NCBI GenBank assembly: GCA_963920765.1
Contig: OY987249.1
Location: forward strand, 15,066,817 to 15,130,816
DNA: 64,000 nucleotides
Origin: Ulota crispa
Taxonomy: Eukaryota > Streptophyta > Bryopsida > Orthotrichales > Orthotrichaceae
Reading direction: 5' to 3'
Of this stretch, positions 47,801-59,689 are shown piece by piece. The first letter of the stretch is position 1; each line of letters opens with the position of its first letter. A model generated the notes under the pieces. That model did not search any database and was not told the DNA's origin. It saw only the letters and a list, made by a program, of their open reading frames with translations. Position numbers and translations under genes: made by a program.

Positions 47801-49811
47801 TCTATGCAACCAAAATATGGTTGCGTGGTACTTAAAGGGTTAAACTAAATCTAGAGACGTCAAGATTGAAATTTCTACTAGAAGATTGAAAAGCTACTTC
47901 CCAAAAATTGTGCTTAACCCCTGAATGCCCCAAACCTAGCCTCTCCATATTTAACAGTCTGTTGTCTATGATTGTTATAATCTTTTGACTTGTGCAATGA
48001 AAACTTACCAAAGTTTTCATACATTTGCAAACCCTAAGCCTCGTACAATATCAACAGCTAACTATTCTAGGTGTTGATTTTGAACTTGCGGTGCCAAATT
48101 GTTTGCAATGAGGTCCAACACAACACAAATTTGGGCTGGGTGCTCAAGGGTTAAGATTTTGGATAACCAACCAATCATATTCAAAAATATTGTTTTCTAA
48201 TATTTTGAAAAATCAAGGTAGGAGTTGCATTCTTAAAATCTAAGGTAACAACACCCATACATGAGCAATCCCCAAAGTGGAGCCATACTTTTGAGGTGTT
48301 CACCTCTCACTATGAACCCAAAGTGGAGCAGTGAACGTCACTTGCACAAGAAAATCTAGCCACATGTCAATTGCTAAGTTGCTTTGAGATGGTTGGGATT
48401 GGGACCATCAAGCACATGTATAGGAACACATCAAAATAGTTTCAAAGGTAGTTTAGAGCTGCTAATAAGGACCCTATGAGTGCAACTTTGCCCTTTAATA
48501 TAAAATAATCTACAATACTCTTTTCCACAAAAATTATGTTCCATGATAGCTTGTTGAAAGGCTAACCCTACAAAAAAAAATTCCTGAATTTTCCGAGACT
48601 CTGAAGTAATTTTCCGAGACTCTGAAGTGATTTTCCGAGACTCTGAAGTACCCTGAACTATTAAACGCTCAGGTATGGGTGCGGTTACCTTAGATGTTTG
48701 AAATGTCTTTTTGTTCTACTTTCCCCTTGCCACTAAAAAGACAAAATCGCATATAGATACAGTACGGCGCCAAAATTATTTTTTGGCTCTCTATTATAAG
48801 CAATAAGTGATATCCAAGAGTTGTATATTCCTACAAGTACCAATCTAACAGCCACTATCAAGTGCAAAAACTAGAAGACAAAAGGTACCCCTGTCGATTC
48901 AGACAAAGAGGAAATCAAGTTGAAAGAAACCCCCAAAAAACTACTGCTTCAAAGGAGCGGTAAGGTTTGACGAAAAAAAAAAACCATCAAAAACAACAAT
49001 ACAATGGTTTGTGTATTGTCAAGGTGACATGCGTTACTATGTAGGAACCCTTGGAGTCTGATTCGTAATGCTATTACAGATTATTGTTACTAAGGTTTTT
49101 GCCCAACGTCCCAGTTGGAGATGATTACTGAAATAAGTAGCAAACAAGGTGCTGTTGGATGCTTCATACGACATTCGTCACAACTTCATCAGATAGAGCG
49201 AATATTTCTTGCAAAATTGAAGTCAATGCTCTTGGATGCAATATTTCAGCCATTTGCAGGTATAACAGTGGTACCATAAGCACAGCATTTGATACTCCAC
49301 AGTTCATCAAACATTTCATGAATCCAAATCTCGTAGAACCTAAACAAATGAAAACCAAATATAAGACAAAAGAAGCACATCTGAAAAAAAAAGGTACGAA
49401 TATCCAAAGCAACAACTCGTCGGTGTGCACTCCATCAGAAAATGGATAGATAATCTGACCTCGATCTATCAAATGTCAAGGATTCAGAGATGCAATACAT
49501 AGGTGAGAAGCAGAAGATATACACTTAACAATTTAAAGCACACAGACAAGTTCATAGGATAAAAAAGGTGGCAGGTAACGGTCACCAATTCTTTTGAGTT
49601 TGTACATTAATAATATACAATTACATCGCCACATACAATTACAATATAAAGAGAGAGGTGCTCCTCACATAGATAGTTCACACCAGCATGAACCGTATAT
49701 TTGGATCGATAAGCTGACCTGCACAGACAAATCAAAATATCTGTATTATGATGATAGATTCATCCATGTCTGCTCCGCCGCGCTGGCACAATCCAACCAG
49801 TAGAATTGCTG
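44836..49811. other. AT-rich gene-poor DNA
   Basis: No gene recognised. Small features: three copies of a 20-bp unit ATTTTCCGAGACTCTGAAGT at about 48590-48650, and several CTTAACCCCTGAATGCCC-like words (45345, 47914, 48145) shared with repeats elsewhere in the window. The last 600 bases before 49812 may include the 3' UTR of the F-box gene. Confidence 0.45.
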
Positions 49812-51185
49812 TTACAAATCAAGGACTTGGCAGGCCACAAGCTCAACACTGCCAAAGCTGGCACTTGAAATTGTCTTCCACCCGAACTCACATTCCTTAG
49901 CCTGCTGTGACAAACAGTTTTCTCCCAGCTCTGCCCTCAAGACTGCCACGTTGTCGTTAATATCCTTGGTGATGACGTGGAGCTTTCCATCAAATCCAGC
50001 CAATAGGTAGGGTGACTCCGAATCAGTAAGATCAAGAAGGATGGGCACCTTCTTCAACACAACCTTCCACACATCCTGATCAGAGTCATAAACCTTGATC
50101 TTACTCCCATCCATGGAACTTGTAGGGTCGAGAGCATATAATTTCCCATCCACCACAACAGATAATTTTGTTCCTGCCTGCCGGGCAGGCCAGTCCTCCC
50201 CCATCCCAATTGGCATCTCAGCCCACAATCCCGTTGCAGGGTCATATATCTCCCCACCAACATCTACAAAAAAAGGCCACGAGTACAAACTCTGGAGCAC
50301 ACACAACCTTCCCTTATAAGCAGCCATACCCGTCGCAATTGGCTTCAACATATCTGCAAGGAAAGCTGTGGGAAGAACTTGTGCCCTCCAAAATGGCATC
50401 GGGGCAACTTGAGACCATGAATCCGTCTCAGGATCATAAACCTCAGCAGATTGCAAAGGAGTAAGGCCACCTCGTCCCCGATCAACTCCACCCACGGCAT
50501 AGAGCTTGTTGTCCACAACGCCTGTCTTACAATACGCACGAGCAACCTCCATTGCCGCTGACGGTGCCCATCTATTCGTACGCGAGTCATACCTCCAAAC
50601 TGCACGCATAGCACTTGCCCATGAGAAACCGCCCAGAACATAAAGGGTGCCATTGATAGCTCCTGCCGAGCATCCACAAAACGGTGTCTTATCAAGGAAG
50701 CCCTTTCGCTGAAACCAGCCTCGAAAAATTCCAGTCAGCCGCAATGACCGTAACGGACCCAAGGGAATTCTCCACCCCCATGAGGTCTCAGCTACCTCCG
50801 GCTTCTTGGAAACATTGGCGATTTCAGGCATTGGTGGCAGCTTTCTCCATTTCCCTTCCACAGGATCTAGTACATGCCACCCGAGACGCTCTTCCTCATT
50901 CTTCATCAGCACATACAACCACTCCTCCGTCACGCCTAGCTCCTTCCGCAAATTGAAGAACTCAGATGTAGACAGAACATGATGCCATGACTTGCTCACA
51001 CATCGCAACACAGGGTGATTGCCCCGAGTAACACGGGCCAAAATTTGAATTGAAATTTCCTCAGGCAAGCCCGGGATAATTGCTGGTTTATACTCATTAC
51101 TGATGCGCTGCCTCTTTGTTGAGTCATTGTTGACGATCAACGCTTCGTTTTCTGGACTCCGCGACGAATTCAAAAAATTGCCCAT
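49812..51185 (-). CDS. F-box/kelch-repeat protein, Arabidopsis At1g22040 type
   Basis: Predicted substrate receptor of an SCF ubiquitin ligase: the F-box binds SKP1 and the kelch propeller binds a target, which is unknown. The 457-residue frame has no intron. The F-box is at about 37-80 (IPGLPEEISIQILARVTRGN to VSKSWHHVLSTSEF). Next come EEWLYVL and VLDPVEGKWRKLPPMP. Kelch repeats start at about 168 (FCGCSAGAINGTLYVLGGFS), then KLYAVGGVDRGRGGLTPLQS, AEVYDPETDSW, CVLQSLYSWPFFVDVGGEIY, WPARQAGTKLSVVVDGKLYA and DLTDSESPYLLAGFDGKLHV. The last few motifs match the At1g22040 subgroup closely, and the length also fits (about 475 in Arabidopsis). A 384-bp leader intron (51251-51634) precedes the start and is homologous to the PABP leader intron. 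Confidence 0.95.
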   Translation of the reverse strand: MGNFLNSSRSPENEALIVNNDSTKRQRISNEYKPAIIPGLPEEISIQILARVTRGNHPVLRCVSKSWHHVLSTSEFFNLRKELGVTEEWLYVLMKNEEERLGWHVLDPVEGKWRKLPPMPEIANVSKKPEVAETSWGWRIPLGPLRSLRLTGIFRGWFQRKGFLDKTPFCGCSAGAINGTLYVLGGFSWASAMRAVWRYDSRTNRWAPSAAMEVARAYCKTGVVDNKLYAVGGVDRGRGGLTPLQSAEVYDPETDSWSQVAPMPFWRAQVLPTAFLADMLKPIATGMAAYKGRLCVLQSLYSWPFFVDVGGEIYDPATGLWAEMPIGMGEDWPARQAGTKLSVVVDGKLYALDPTSSMDGSKIKVYDSDQDVWKVVLKKVPILLDLTDSESPYLLAGFDGKLHVITKDINDNVAVLRAELGENCLSQQAKECEFGWKTISSASFGSVELVACQVLDL

Positions 51186-51250
51186 TCCGGTTGCAAACCG
51201 GCCTCTTCACGTAACGACGCCTACTCCGTCTTGCTCTTTCTTTGTGTGTC

Positions 51251-51634
51251 CTAAATATTGTGATTATTTCGAACAGAGTTCCAGGGACCAAGAAAACGGA
51301 GACGAAAGAAACACGCCGCGTCTTATCTCCCTCCTCCCGGTTCGAATTTCTGCTGCTTCTCTCGCACCACCAAAGATGCATAAACGCAGTTCTCTGGTAG
51401 ATCACACAACCACACCTCCCACCCGTCAGGCCGCCGTCGGCCGCAAATGCATACTTCTCACACACGCAATCCCGACGCATTCCGCATAATATCTAACCAC
51501 TAACACAGTCCTCAATTACTCCACCACTAAAACAGTCCTAAACTACCAAACCCTACATGATTCAAGAACAAGAAAGAATCGTCCAAAATCCAATGAAAGC
51601 CTCTGATCACGCAAAAGCGACAGCAAAAATTCAC
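51251..51634 (-). promoter_or_regulatory. 5' leader intron of the F-box/kelch gene, homologous to the PABP leader intron
   Basis: Minus-strand donor GGTCAG/GTGAATTT and acceptor AATATTTAG/GACACAC. From end to end it shares ordered words with the PABP leader intron: CGTGATCAG, TTGGACGAT, GTAGGGTTTG, GGATTGCGTGTG, CGGGAGGAGGGAGATAAGAC-type and TTTCTTGGTCCCTGGAACTC. The upstream exon shows no clear similarity to PABP. Confidence 0.8.
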
Positions 51635-53869
51635 CTGACCAGATGCCAACGTCACGGCTGCGCCAAGGTGACTCTGCGCAAAGAACTCGGGCTTCCTGCT
51701 TATAAAACCTTAAGAGCCTGAGCAACCAGATGCGAGACAGCATTAAAACCACGACTAGAAGATTCAAGTACACGTGTATCAATTATGCTAACAATTGACC
51801 TCCTCAAGTTCTCAAACACAAAACAAAACGGTGACTACAATTCCACTTGCACAATCTTGAACTGCACTGAATCCCTCTGCGGCATGAATGGACAAAATAA
51901 TTTAAAAAAAACGCAAGATCTCACATTCTTGTAACATTCGATCCTCTGACAATCGATTTTTTCTTTCAATCTGAGCTCTCTCGAAAAGAAATTCTTCGAA
52001 ATTGGATGAAAAAAGCAACAAGCACCAAGACGAGGAGAGAGCGTGGTAAAGAACAGCGTATAGAAAGAAATTACGTTCTAAAACTTTCCAAGAATTCCGA
52101 ATTCCGCCGGAAGAATGCTGGATTCGCCTATCAGACATAATTTTCTTGCAATCAAGTTAAAGAGAACTTGTTTCGTTTCGCAACTTTCTCCTCGTTGGAA
52201 GCCAATTAGCCGCAACATTCTCTCTACCACACAAGGGAATCAAGAGCACGGGACTAAGCATGTTGCGGGAGATTAGAGGCTCTGGTACCTGAGAGTGGAA
52301 CCGCGCTGCCTTGGGGGTGCCTGCCTGCTGCGGTCAGTGCGAATTTAAGCTTAGATGCAACCTGGTTCATAAATCTCGCAAGCGAGAGTGAGTCAAGGGA
52401 TGAAATGGAGGAACCCTAAGGGGAGAGTAGATTGGAGAGGATGGCCGATTCTGCTTTAGAACCGTCGAGGTCGAGACCACGATCATAATGGACGTGCTTG
52501 TGAATGAGTGCTGCGCTGTCATGTGCTCATTGGTCCATTCTGTTCTCAAATCTAATGTTCCTTCGTGTACAGGTCACGTCGCCCGAGTCAAACGAGGAGT
52601 GGTGTATGATCAGTCACACAATTCTTGCTCACATTGAAAAACGAATGGTGTTCGTCCAATACTTTGAGCAAACTTCCTAGAAACAATAAACGAGTTCGTA
52701 ATGTAAAACTACTTGTGGTTTGTGTGGTAGGGGGCTCATAGATGGAGCATCTAATAGCATCTTCAGTGTATGCACTGGGAATGGGCTGGTCCTGCATTTC
52801 TTTGGGTGCGGGCCATTTTAACGGAATTCTAGGTACTTTTAGGGCTCTAACATCATCACAGGAATGGAGACGCCAAAACTGACTCTGTTAAAACCACCTC
52901 TTGGAGCAGCTTATTGTCTCATTTTCCTGTGCCCCAACTTGTTTTCCCAGTGCGCACTGCATTTGTTGTAGGAGTGACATATTGCTTGTGATAGCTTGCA
53001 ATAGCTTGCAATTTCCCAGCAACAACTTGCAAGTACTTACATTCTTCTATTGCCGTGCTTGAATTTGCTACGAGAGTTGCGTCAACATTGGGAGGATCCG
53101 GCTGGTGAAAGAAACTGAATTCTTAAGGGGTGGGGAGCGATGCATGACCGATTATTTCCAAGTCCCGTTCGCAGTGCATACATAGAAGATGCTCTAAGGC
53201 CTAGTTCAGACTAGCATCCAGCAAAAAAAATTCAAACGTGATTGGTTGAAATTTGGTTTTTCTCCGTTGTTGGATTCAAACTGCACGTTAGTCTGGTACT
53301 TTAACATCCATCTTCACCACCGTGGGGACCACCCTATATAGCCACGTCAGCGACCAAGATAGTGAAGATTTGAGGCCTACTCCAAGGGTGGTACCAAACT
53401 TGTCCAGCAGAGGCACATTCTTGGATAACACGCGATTACATGGAAAATTTTCTATTGGGCGAAACATCGTATGGGGTGCCGATTTTTGTGTCTTGATTGG
53501 TTGTTAGTTTGAATTGGTTCTAAGGGCTGAAATTGAATTTTGGATAGGTGAAACTTCTTGAAATATTTTTCAATAAGATTTCCTTGAAAGACAAGAAGGA
53601 TTGGCATCTAACCCAAGTTGTTTCATATTTTTTGAAACTTTGCGGAATTAGTTATGAAATTTTGAAGTGGAAAGGTCATAGGGCTCTAAAATGGAGCACT
53701 TCCTCAAATGTGAATGTCCTGTACATTATTGAAGGGTTATGAAAAACAACATGTACAAGAAGAGTACACTTGAGAAGGTGCTCCATTTTAGAGCCTGCTC
53801 CAAATTAGAGCCTTCTACCTTAATACTTAAAGGACAGATGGATCACCATGGCTTGTCCTGCTTGTAGCA
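51635..53869. other. Upstream region of the F-box/kelch gene and intergenic DNA
   Basis: The non-coding first exon lies just above 51634; its start is not visible. Gene-like composition reaches to about 52600. Frames at 51902-52138, 52367-52549 and 53322-53507 have no recognisable motif. Confidence 0.35.
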
Positions 53870-56069
53870 TTCTATAGTGTTTTGCACATGGGCACCAACA
53901 GTATTACTTCAAGAAGTTGGAAAAGTCAACAGTGCATGGTGCCCTCCTAAAATTTGCAAGAAGAGCAGCTTGGAAGCTAACACCATGTTTCTGAATCTTA
54001 TCACAATTTGAGTTACAAAAAAAATGAATGAATCTTAAGAGGTAATTTTGTATCTTCCATGATGGACCATGTGTTTATGGGCACTTCTAGAAAAAAATCA
54101 GATGAAAACAACTTTTTTTTGAATCACAAAATCTTTTTTCAGAAGCGGAGGACGTTTTTTGTCCTCCTCAACATTTAGGGGTTAATGTAAATTTACTTGT
54201 GGTTTGTGTGGTTTGTAATGTAAAATTACTAACCGTGTGGTTTATGTAATTTGTAATGTTTGGACATGCATAGAAATTTGCTCTTTGTAAGCAGCTTTGT
54301 TAACTTCTGAGTGCTAGTGTCCAATATGTGGACCACAAGTGATTTGAAATGGATGAAGTACATCCAAGTATGGTTGGAAAACTAATGTTTGATTTTCAAC
54401 TGTTTGACTATTGGAGGCTTCACGGTTTTTGTGAAAAGCTTTGAAGAGGTTCATGTGGAGATGGAAAAAAAAAGTAAAACTTCCAAAAGGAAAAATCTAG
54501 TTTCTAGGATCTCCTCATGCTATTATGTGTTTGCCTCAAAGACTCTAATTCTACATCCTATCTATCTACAAAGCACTCTTTGAGGATGATGGTATGTTCA
54601 CAATGTTAAGAGAAGGGCCACTTCAGAGTAGGAGTTAGGACTAAGGACTAATTTAAAAAATTCTTGGTGAGTATACTATTGAAATTAAGAAGGAATAATT
54701 GATATGTGTATTGATCCAAAATCTTGGTTAAAAAATCTTGGGAAAAAGTTTGAATTCACTTTAAATTTTGCCAAAAAAATTGTGAAGCCTTTAAACAATG
54801 TTGTAGCAAGGTCAAGGAGTCAAAGGAGAGAGAATTCTCTAGCATTCAATCAATAAAAAGAAGAAAGAGACAAGAGGAAAGACAAAGGGAAGAGGTAAGA
54901 AGTGGTTGGTCAATGCGAATACTTCAAAAATAATAATTAGTAAAGTGCACTTGGGTTCCAATATGAGAGTTTGGCTTGAGAAATTAAAAAGACATACTTT
55001 GTTGAGATAGGACTAAGAAAATTTAACTCCAAAATGATACTACAAAGGCACTAAATTATCAACCATAATTTGGTCTAGATTCCTAGTGTAAACTCCTTTG
55101 AACCAATTTTTAGACCTCTATCGGTAGTATTCTTTAATTCTTGAGTTTCCTTGATCTTGATTTCTAATGTGAAGTGGACCTACATCAAACATGCATTAAC
55201 CATGATGTATTGTAGTAGGATATAAGGACAATAAACCTTGGAGATGATTCAATAAAATTTTGAGCAAACAAAATAATAAAAATGGCTTCCATCTTGTGTT
55301 AGAATGCAAATATAAATGGAATATATTTGCCCAAATGAAGGCCCTCAAGTTGCAAAGTAGATATTACATAATTAAGGATCAAAAGTCAAGCTTCCATAGT
55401 TGAAGCTACTGAATTTAAACAACACAGTTGAGGCCATAATTCCAAGGCTTGAATTTTTTTTGGAAGAGAACCAAAATGGAGATTCTAAAAAAACCAACAA
55501 TGTCCTCAAGTTCCCTTCTATAAAGTGGATTAATTGAAGAAAAATCTAATCAGATAACTGTATACTAATAAAATCCAACAATTTTTAAGGAGCATCTTAT
55601 TTTTCCATTCTTGGTGGGTATAATTTTGGAAGTGGATCCAAGTCCCATTGCAATTTTTAAGAACAAAAAGTGAGTTTCAAGATCTTGGCCATGACACTAA
55701 ATATAATAGCCTCAAAGATGACTTTAGCAATTGAATCAACAAAAAAAGGATTTGAGACTTTTTGGTTAAAAATGACGGCAATTCCTAATATAAAGTGAAC
55801 TTTGTATTATAATTTTATATGGGATTATGTTCCAAATCACTATTATCCACAATAACAAAAGATTTTCATTTTTGAATTTTAGTTTTAAAACATTCAGAAT
55901 CTTGATTTCTTGCTTTTTAGTTTATCAAATAAAATACAAGGAAAGTATATGTATAATTTGCTTAAAGAAATTCAAAAAAGTATACTAATGAATGTGTTAC
56001 TTTGGTTGTAAGGTATGAGCATGCAACCACTCTTTACGACTAATTTAACATAGAATATTAGAATGCAAT
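53870..56069. repeat. AT-rich repeat DNA with a diverged copy of the 13.4-13.7 kb repeat
   Basis: The segment 53870-54190 is colinear with 13385-13720, at modest identity, and ends near CATTTAGGGGTTAA. The remainder to 56069 is AT-rich without a recognisable gene. Confidence 0.4.
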
Positions 56070-56810
56070 ATTAGATAGTTGCAAGAAACAGTTCTCAGGT
56101 TTGTCTCAAACACACTTAGTACTGGTAGTACTAAGTAGTACTATGAGCTTTTGGAATATTTTTTTTAAAAATAAAATAAAATATGAACAATTTGTAAAGC
56201 ACTTAAAATAGCATACTTGTGAAAATTTAGACCTATAAAAAATTTATTCTAAAAGTTATGGGCAAAACAAAATCACCAACAAAAAGCCAATTTCTTTCTT
56301 GCTTTTTAGAAAATAGTAAAATAGTTCAAAAAATAAAAATAAAAAATGGTCATTTGAGAATCCATTAAACACATTCACATGGTACAATTGCTTTGCTGAG
56401 GAATTTCTTTGTATTTTGCCAATGAAGGGAGATAGGATGCCTACCTTGAAACAATGTAGATGCCATGGAATTTATAATTTTGCAAAACCCTTCTACAAAT
56501 GCATGTGAGCATGCTTTATAAACAACATTCTTGATTTATAACCCTAGAAAAGCTTTTTTGGACCCAAAATAGTACAAAAAATCCCCAAACTGGCCAAGGT
56601 AGACACCTATTTGAGGGCTGTTCAAAAATAGTAAAATAATTTAAAAAAAACCCCAAAAATTATGGAAGGTCTATAACTATGACATATACCTTCTCCTGAA
56701 ATTTTAACTCAAAAAAACTTGCTGCACAAAAGTTACAAGCCAAAATGCACCTACAAGAGGTGAAGGGGACAAGAAATAGTACAAGTATTTCTTGCAATCA
56801 CCCTATGATG
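56070..56810 (+). mobile_element. 735-bp inverted-repeat element, copy 2
   Basis: Same orientation and nearly the same length as 34982-35720. The ends AGATAGTTGCAAGAAACA and TTGCAATCACCCTATGATG are preserved. No target duplication is evident. Confidence 0.8.
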
Positions 56811-58373
56811 TTATTTTACTATGCAATGTTTACTAAACATTCAAAACAAAAATAGAAATACATTCCAACTCCTTCATTTATGATATTTAGTTTGCAATTT
56901 CTTTATTTTGCTTTACAAACTTACAGTAGTTTCACCACTGTAGAAACATTTAAAATTTTCATGATATTTTAAGAGTATGGGATTTGTTCTCAAATTTCAT
57001 TATGAGTTTTTTTCATTGAAATGAATTAGCTATATATAACACATAAAGGAATTTTCATTTTGGATATTCATCAGCTCCATTTGTAAAATTCAAACCATGT
57101 TTCAAGTCAAAACCAACAATTATGACAAAGAACATTAATAAAACCCCTAATGTTGAGTCCATTCCTAATTGGTTCCATTCATTGTAACAAAATTGGCTCT
57201 ATTCATTGTAACAAAAGCTAACTTATACTTATAGAGATTGAGTGGAATAAATGCATACACGGGTTTTAGGCAATTGTACTTGAATACTTAGAAACCTTTA
57301 TCGTCTAATACAGATGCCAGAAAAAAAAACATATTCAAGAAGTATAATCCTCCAAAGCAAAACTTCTAAACCATAGCAACTCTTGTCAAGTTTTGTGCAA
57401 TCATGAAAATCAATTTAATACAGCATGCCCTCCTCATAAGCAATCCAGTCACAACCATTACTTAGACTTCTAGCAATTAAACTTAAACAATCATATAATA
57501 AAAACTCAATTTTTTTGATGAAGGTACACATATGTAAGAAGTAAAATATTCTCATCCAATTTCTTGTTTTGACACAAGTGCTGATTCTTATACATTTTTA
57601 CAACACAAACTTCCTAACAAATCCTTGTGCAACAAAGCTAAAATGCACTTATGAGCACGAAGTGTCTCATACAAAATATTAGCTTTTGAGAACACACATT
57701 AACCCCTTCCAAAATCTACTTAATCCCTATATGTTTGTACATGCCTTTGTGGTCACTACAAATACAAGATAATTTTCTTATGTTTGAAATATATCCACAC
57801 CTTTGCTACATTTGAGATCAACAAAGAAAGTTGAAATAAAAATCAATGTGGTTCTCATGAGCTATTTGAGGTTCCAAATAAAACTTCTCACTAGTAGCAA
57901 TTGCCAATTATTCTCATGAGACATTCAAGAGTTGACAATTGAGGCAAACATAAAACGCTTATAATAAGAAATAGACTCTATTTCAATTGAAGGAAAAAGA
58001 TGGTAGAGAGAAGCACAGACTTCCAGAAAATAAATACACACAAAATGAAGGTTTACATCAATTAATTCACTAGTAACTTAACAGTATTGCTAACAAAATA
58101 AGGTGCATCACAACAGAAAATTACACAACAATAGAGATCTGGATATTAGACATTGCGGAGGCTCATAAAGTCTAAAAACAACTCAAAGACTAAGAATATG
58201 CTCATATTTGGTCTGAAGGGGAGTTGTAACAAAGGAAAATTAGATGTATTTGGATGCACTTTTAGACTACGTTCACATTGCTAATATAGTAGAACTCTTC
58301 TAAACCAATATCTTCTATAATCTAATATATAATACAAATCTCAATGTTAAACCATATGTCAATCATAAAGTAA
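56811..58373. other. AT-rich intergenic DNA, no gene recognised
   Basis: No open frame of interest. A short direct repeat ATTCATTGTAACAAAA is present at about 57178-57215. Confidence 0.45.
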
Positions 58374-58382
58374 TTAATTCAA

Positions 58383-59517
58383 AGAAAAATATCAAAAATA
58401 GGTCTAACAATGGGACATATTTCGAAAACAGGTTTGCCAATTATAAAATATCAAAAATAGGCCTTAGGGGCCTAGCAGGGTCCAGGGAAGAGTCTTTTCA
58501 ATTGATTTTTGGGTTGATTTCCTTCAAATTCCTTAATCGGTTTATCAAGGAAATGTTTTTGTTAATTTCTATGTTTCATACTATAAATATTAAAAAAAAA
58601 TCAACCTGTTTTTGAGCCAATGTTTCTCATTTCAATCGGCTAGCTTTGAACTAGGTGCCGGTTCTTTCTGGACCTTGGGCCTCATCATATATCAAAAGTA
58701 GGCCTTACAATTAAGGTGACCAAAATTTTGTGCATGTTTATTTATGGGAATTGATATGAGCACACATGGGGTTTGATGTATGCATACTAGGGGGGGATAA
58801 ATTTTAGATATTTACCATCAAAAAGCTCAATTTGGAAAATTCAAATGAAGATTTGAATTTAGAGACCTTGATTTAGTCTAGAACCACAATAAATGCTACA
58901 ATTTAACTACGCCCAATGGAAAAGCTCAACTTTTTTTACAAACAAGAATAAAAGTAATAAATTGCCCCTGACTAAGCTATTCCATTGGGTGTAGTTAAAC
59001 TGTAACCTCCATTGTGGTTCTAGACTAAATCAAGTTCTCTAAATCCAAATCTTAACTCAAATTTTCTAAATTGAGCATTTTGATGGTAAATATCTAAAAT
59101 TTATCCCCCCTAATGTGCATACATCAAACCCCATGTGTGCTCATATCAATTCCCATAAATAAACATGCACAAAATTTTGGTCATCATAATTGTAAGGCCT
59201 ACTTTTGATATATGATGAGGCCCAAGGTCCAGAAAGAACCGGCACCTAGTTCAAAGCTAGCCGATTGAAATGAGAAACATTGGCTCAAAAACCGGTTGAT
59301 TTTTTTTTAATATTTATAGTATGAAACATAGAAATTAACAAAAACATTTCCTTGATAAACTGATTAAGGAATTTGAAGGAAATCAACCCAGAAATCAATT
59401 GAAAAGACTCTTCCCCGGACCCTGCTAGGCCCTTAAGGCCTATTTTTGATATTTCGTAATTTCCAGGCTTGTTTTTGAAATACGTCCCATTGTCAGACCT
59501 ATTTTCAATATTTTCCC
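58383..59517. mobile_element. 1.1-kb palindromic foldback element with a 9-bp target duplication
   Basis: Arms of about 535 bp (58383-58920 and 58980-59517) are close inverted complements around a loop of about 60 bp. The termini read AGAAAAATATC and, inverted, GGGAAAATATT. The direct repeats TTAATTCAA at 58374-58382 and 59518-59526 are a perfect 9-bp target duplication, as expected of Mutator-like elements. It lies about 170 bp before the PABP copy B identical tract. No transposase is encoded. Confidence 0.88.
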
Positions 59518-59689
59518 TTAATTCAATAATAGTAATGCTCCTAGGTGCTATCCTGGCACTAATCTCAAGGCCACTTCATTTACACTTCCACAAAATTAAC
59601 TAATAACCCACTGTGAACATAACCTTAGCTAAACCAATACGAACAAACACCCGGTCCAGGCCCGCGGCAGTGATATCGTCGGCGGCGGA

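Noticed and set aside
48590-48655. Short direct repeats as a CRISPR array
   Set aside because: Only three copies, no spacers, and a eukaryotic context.
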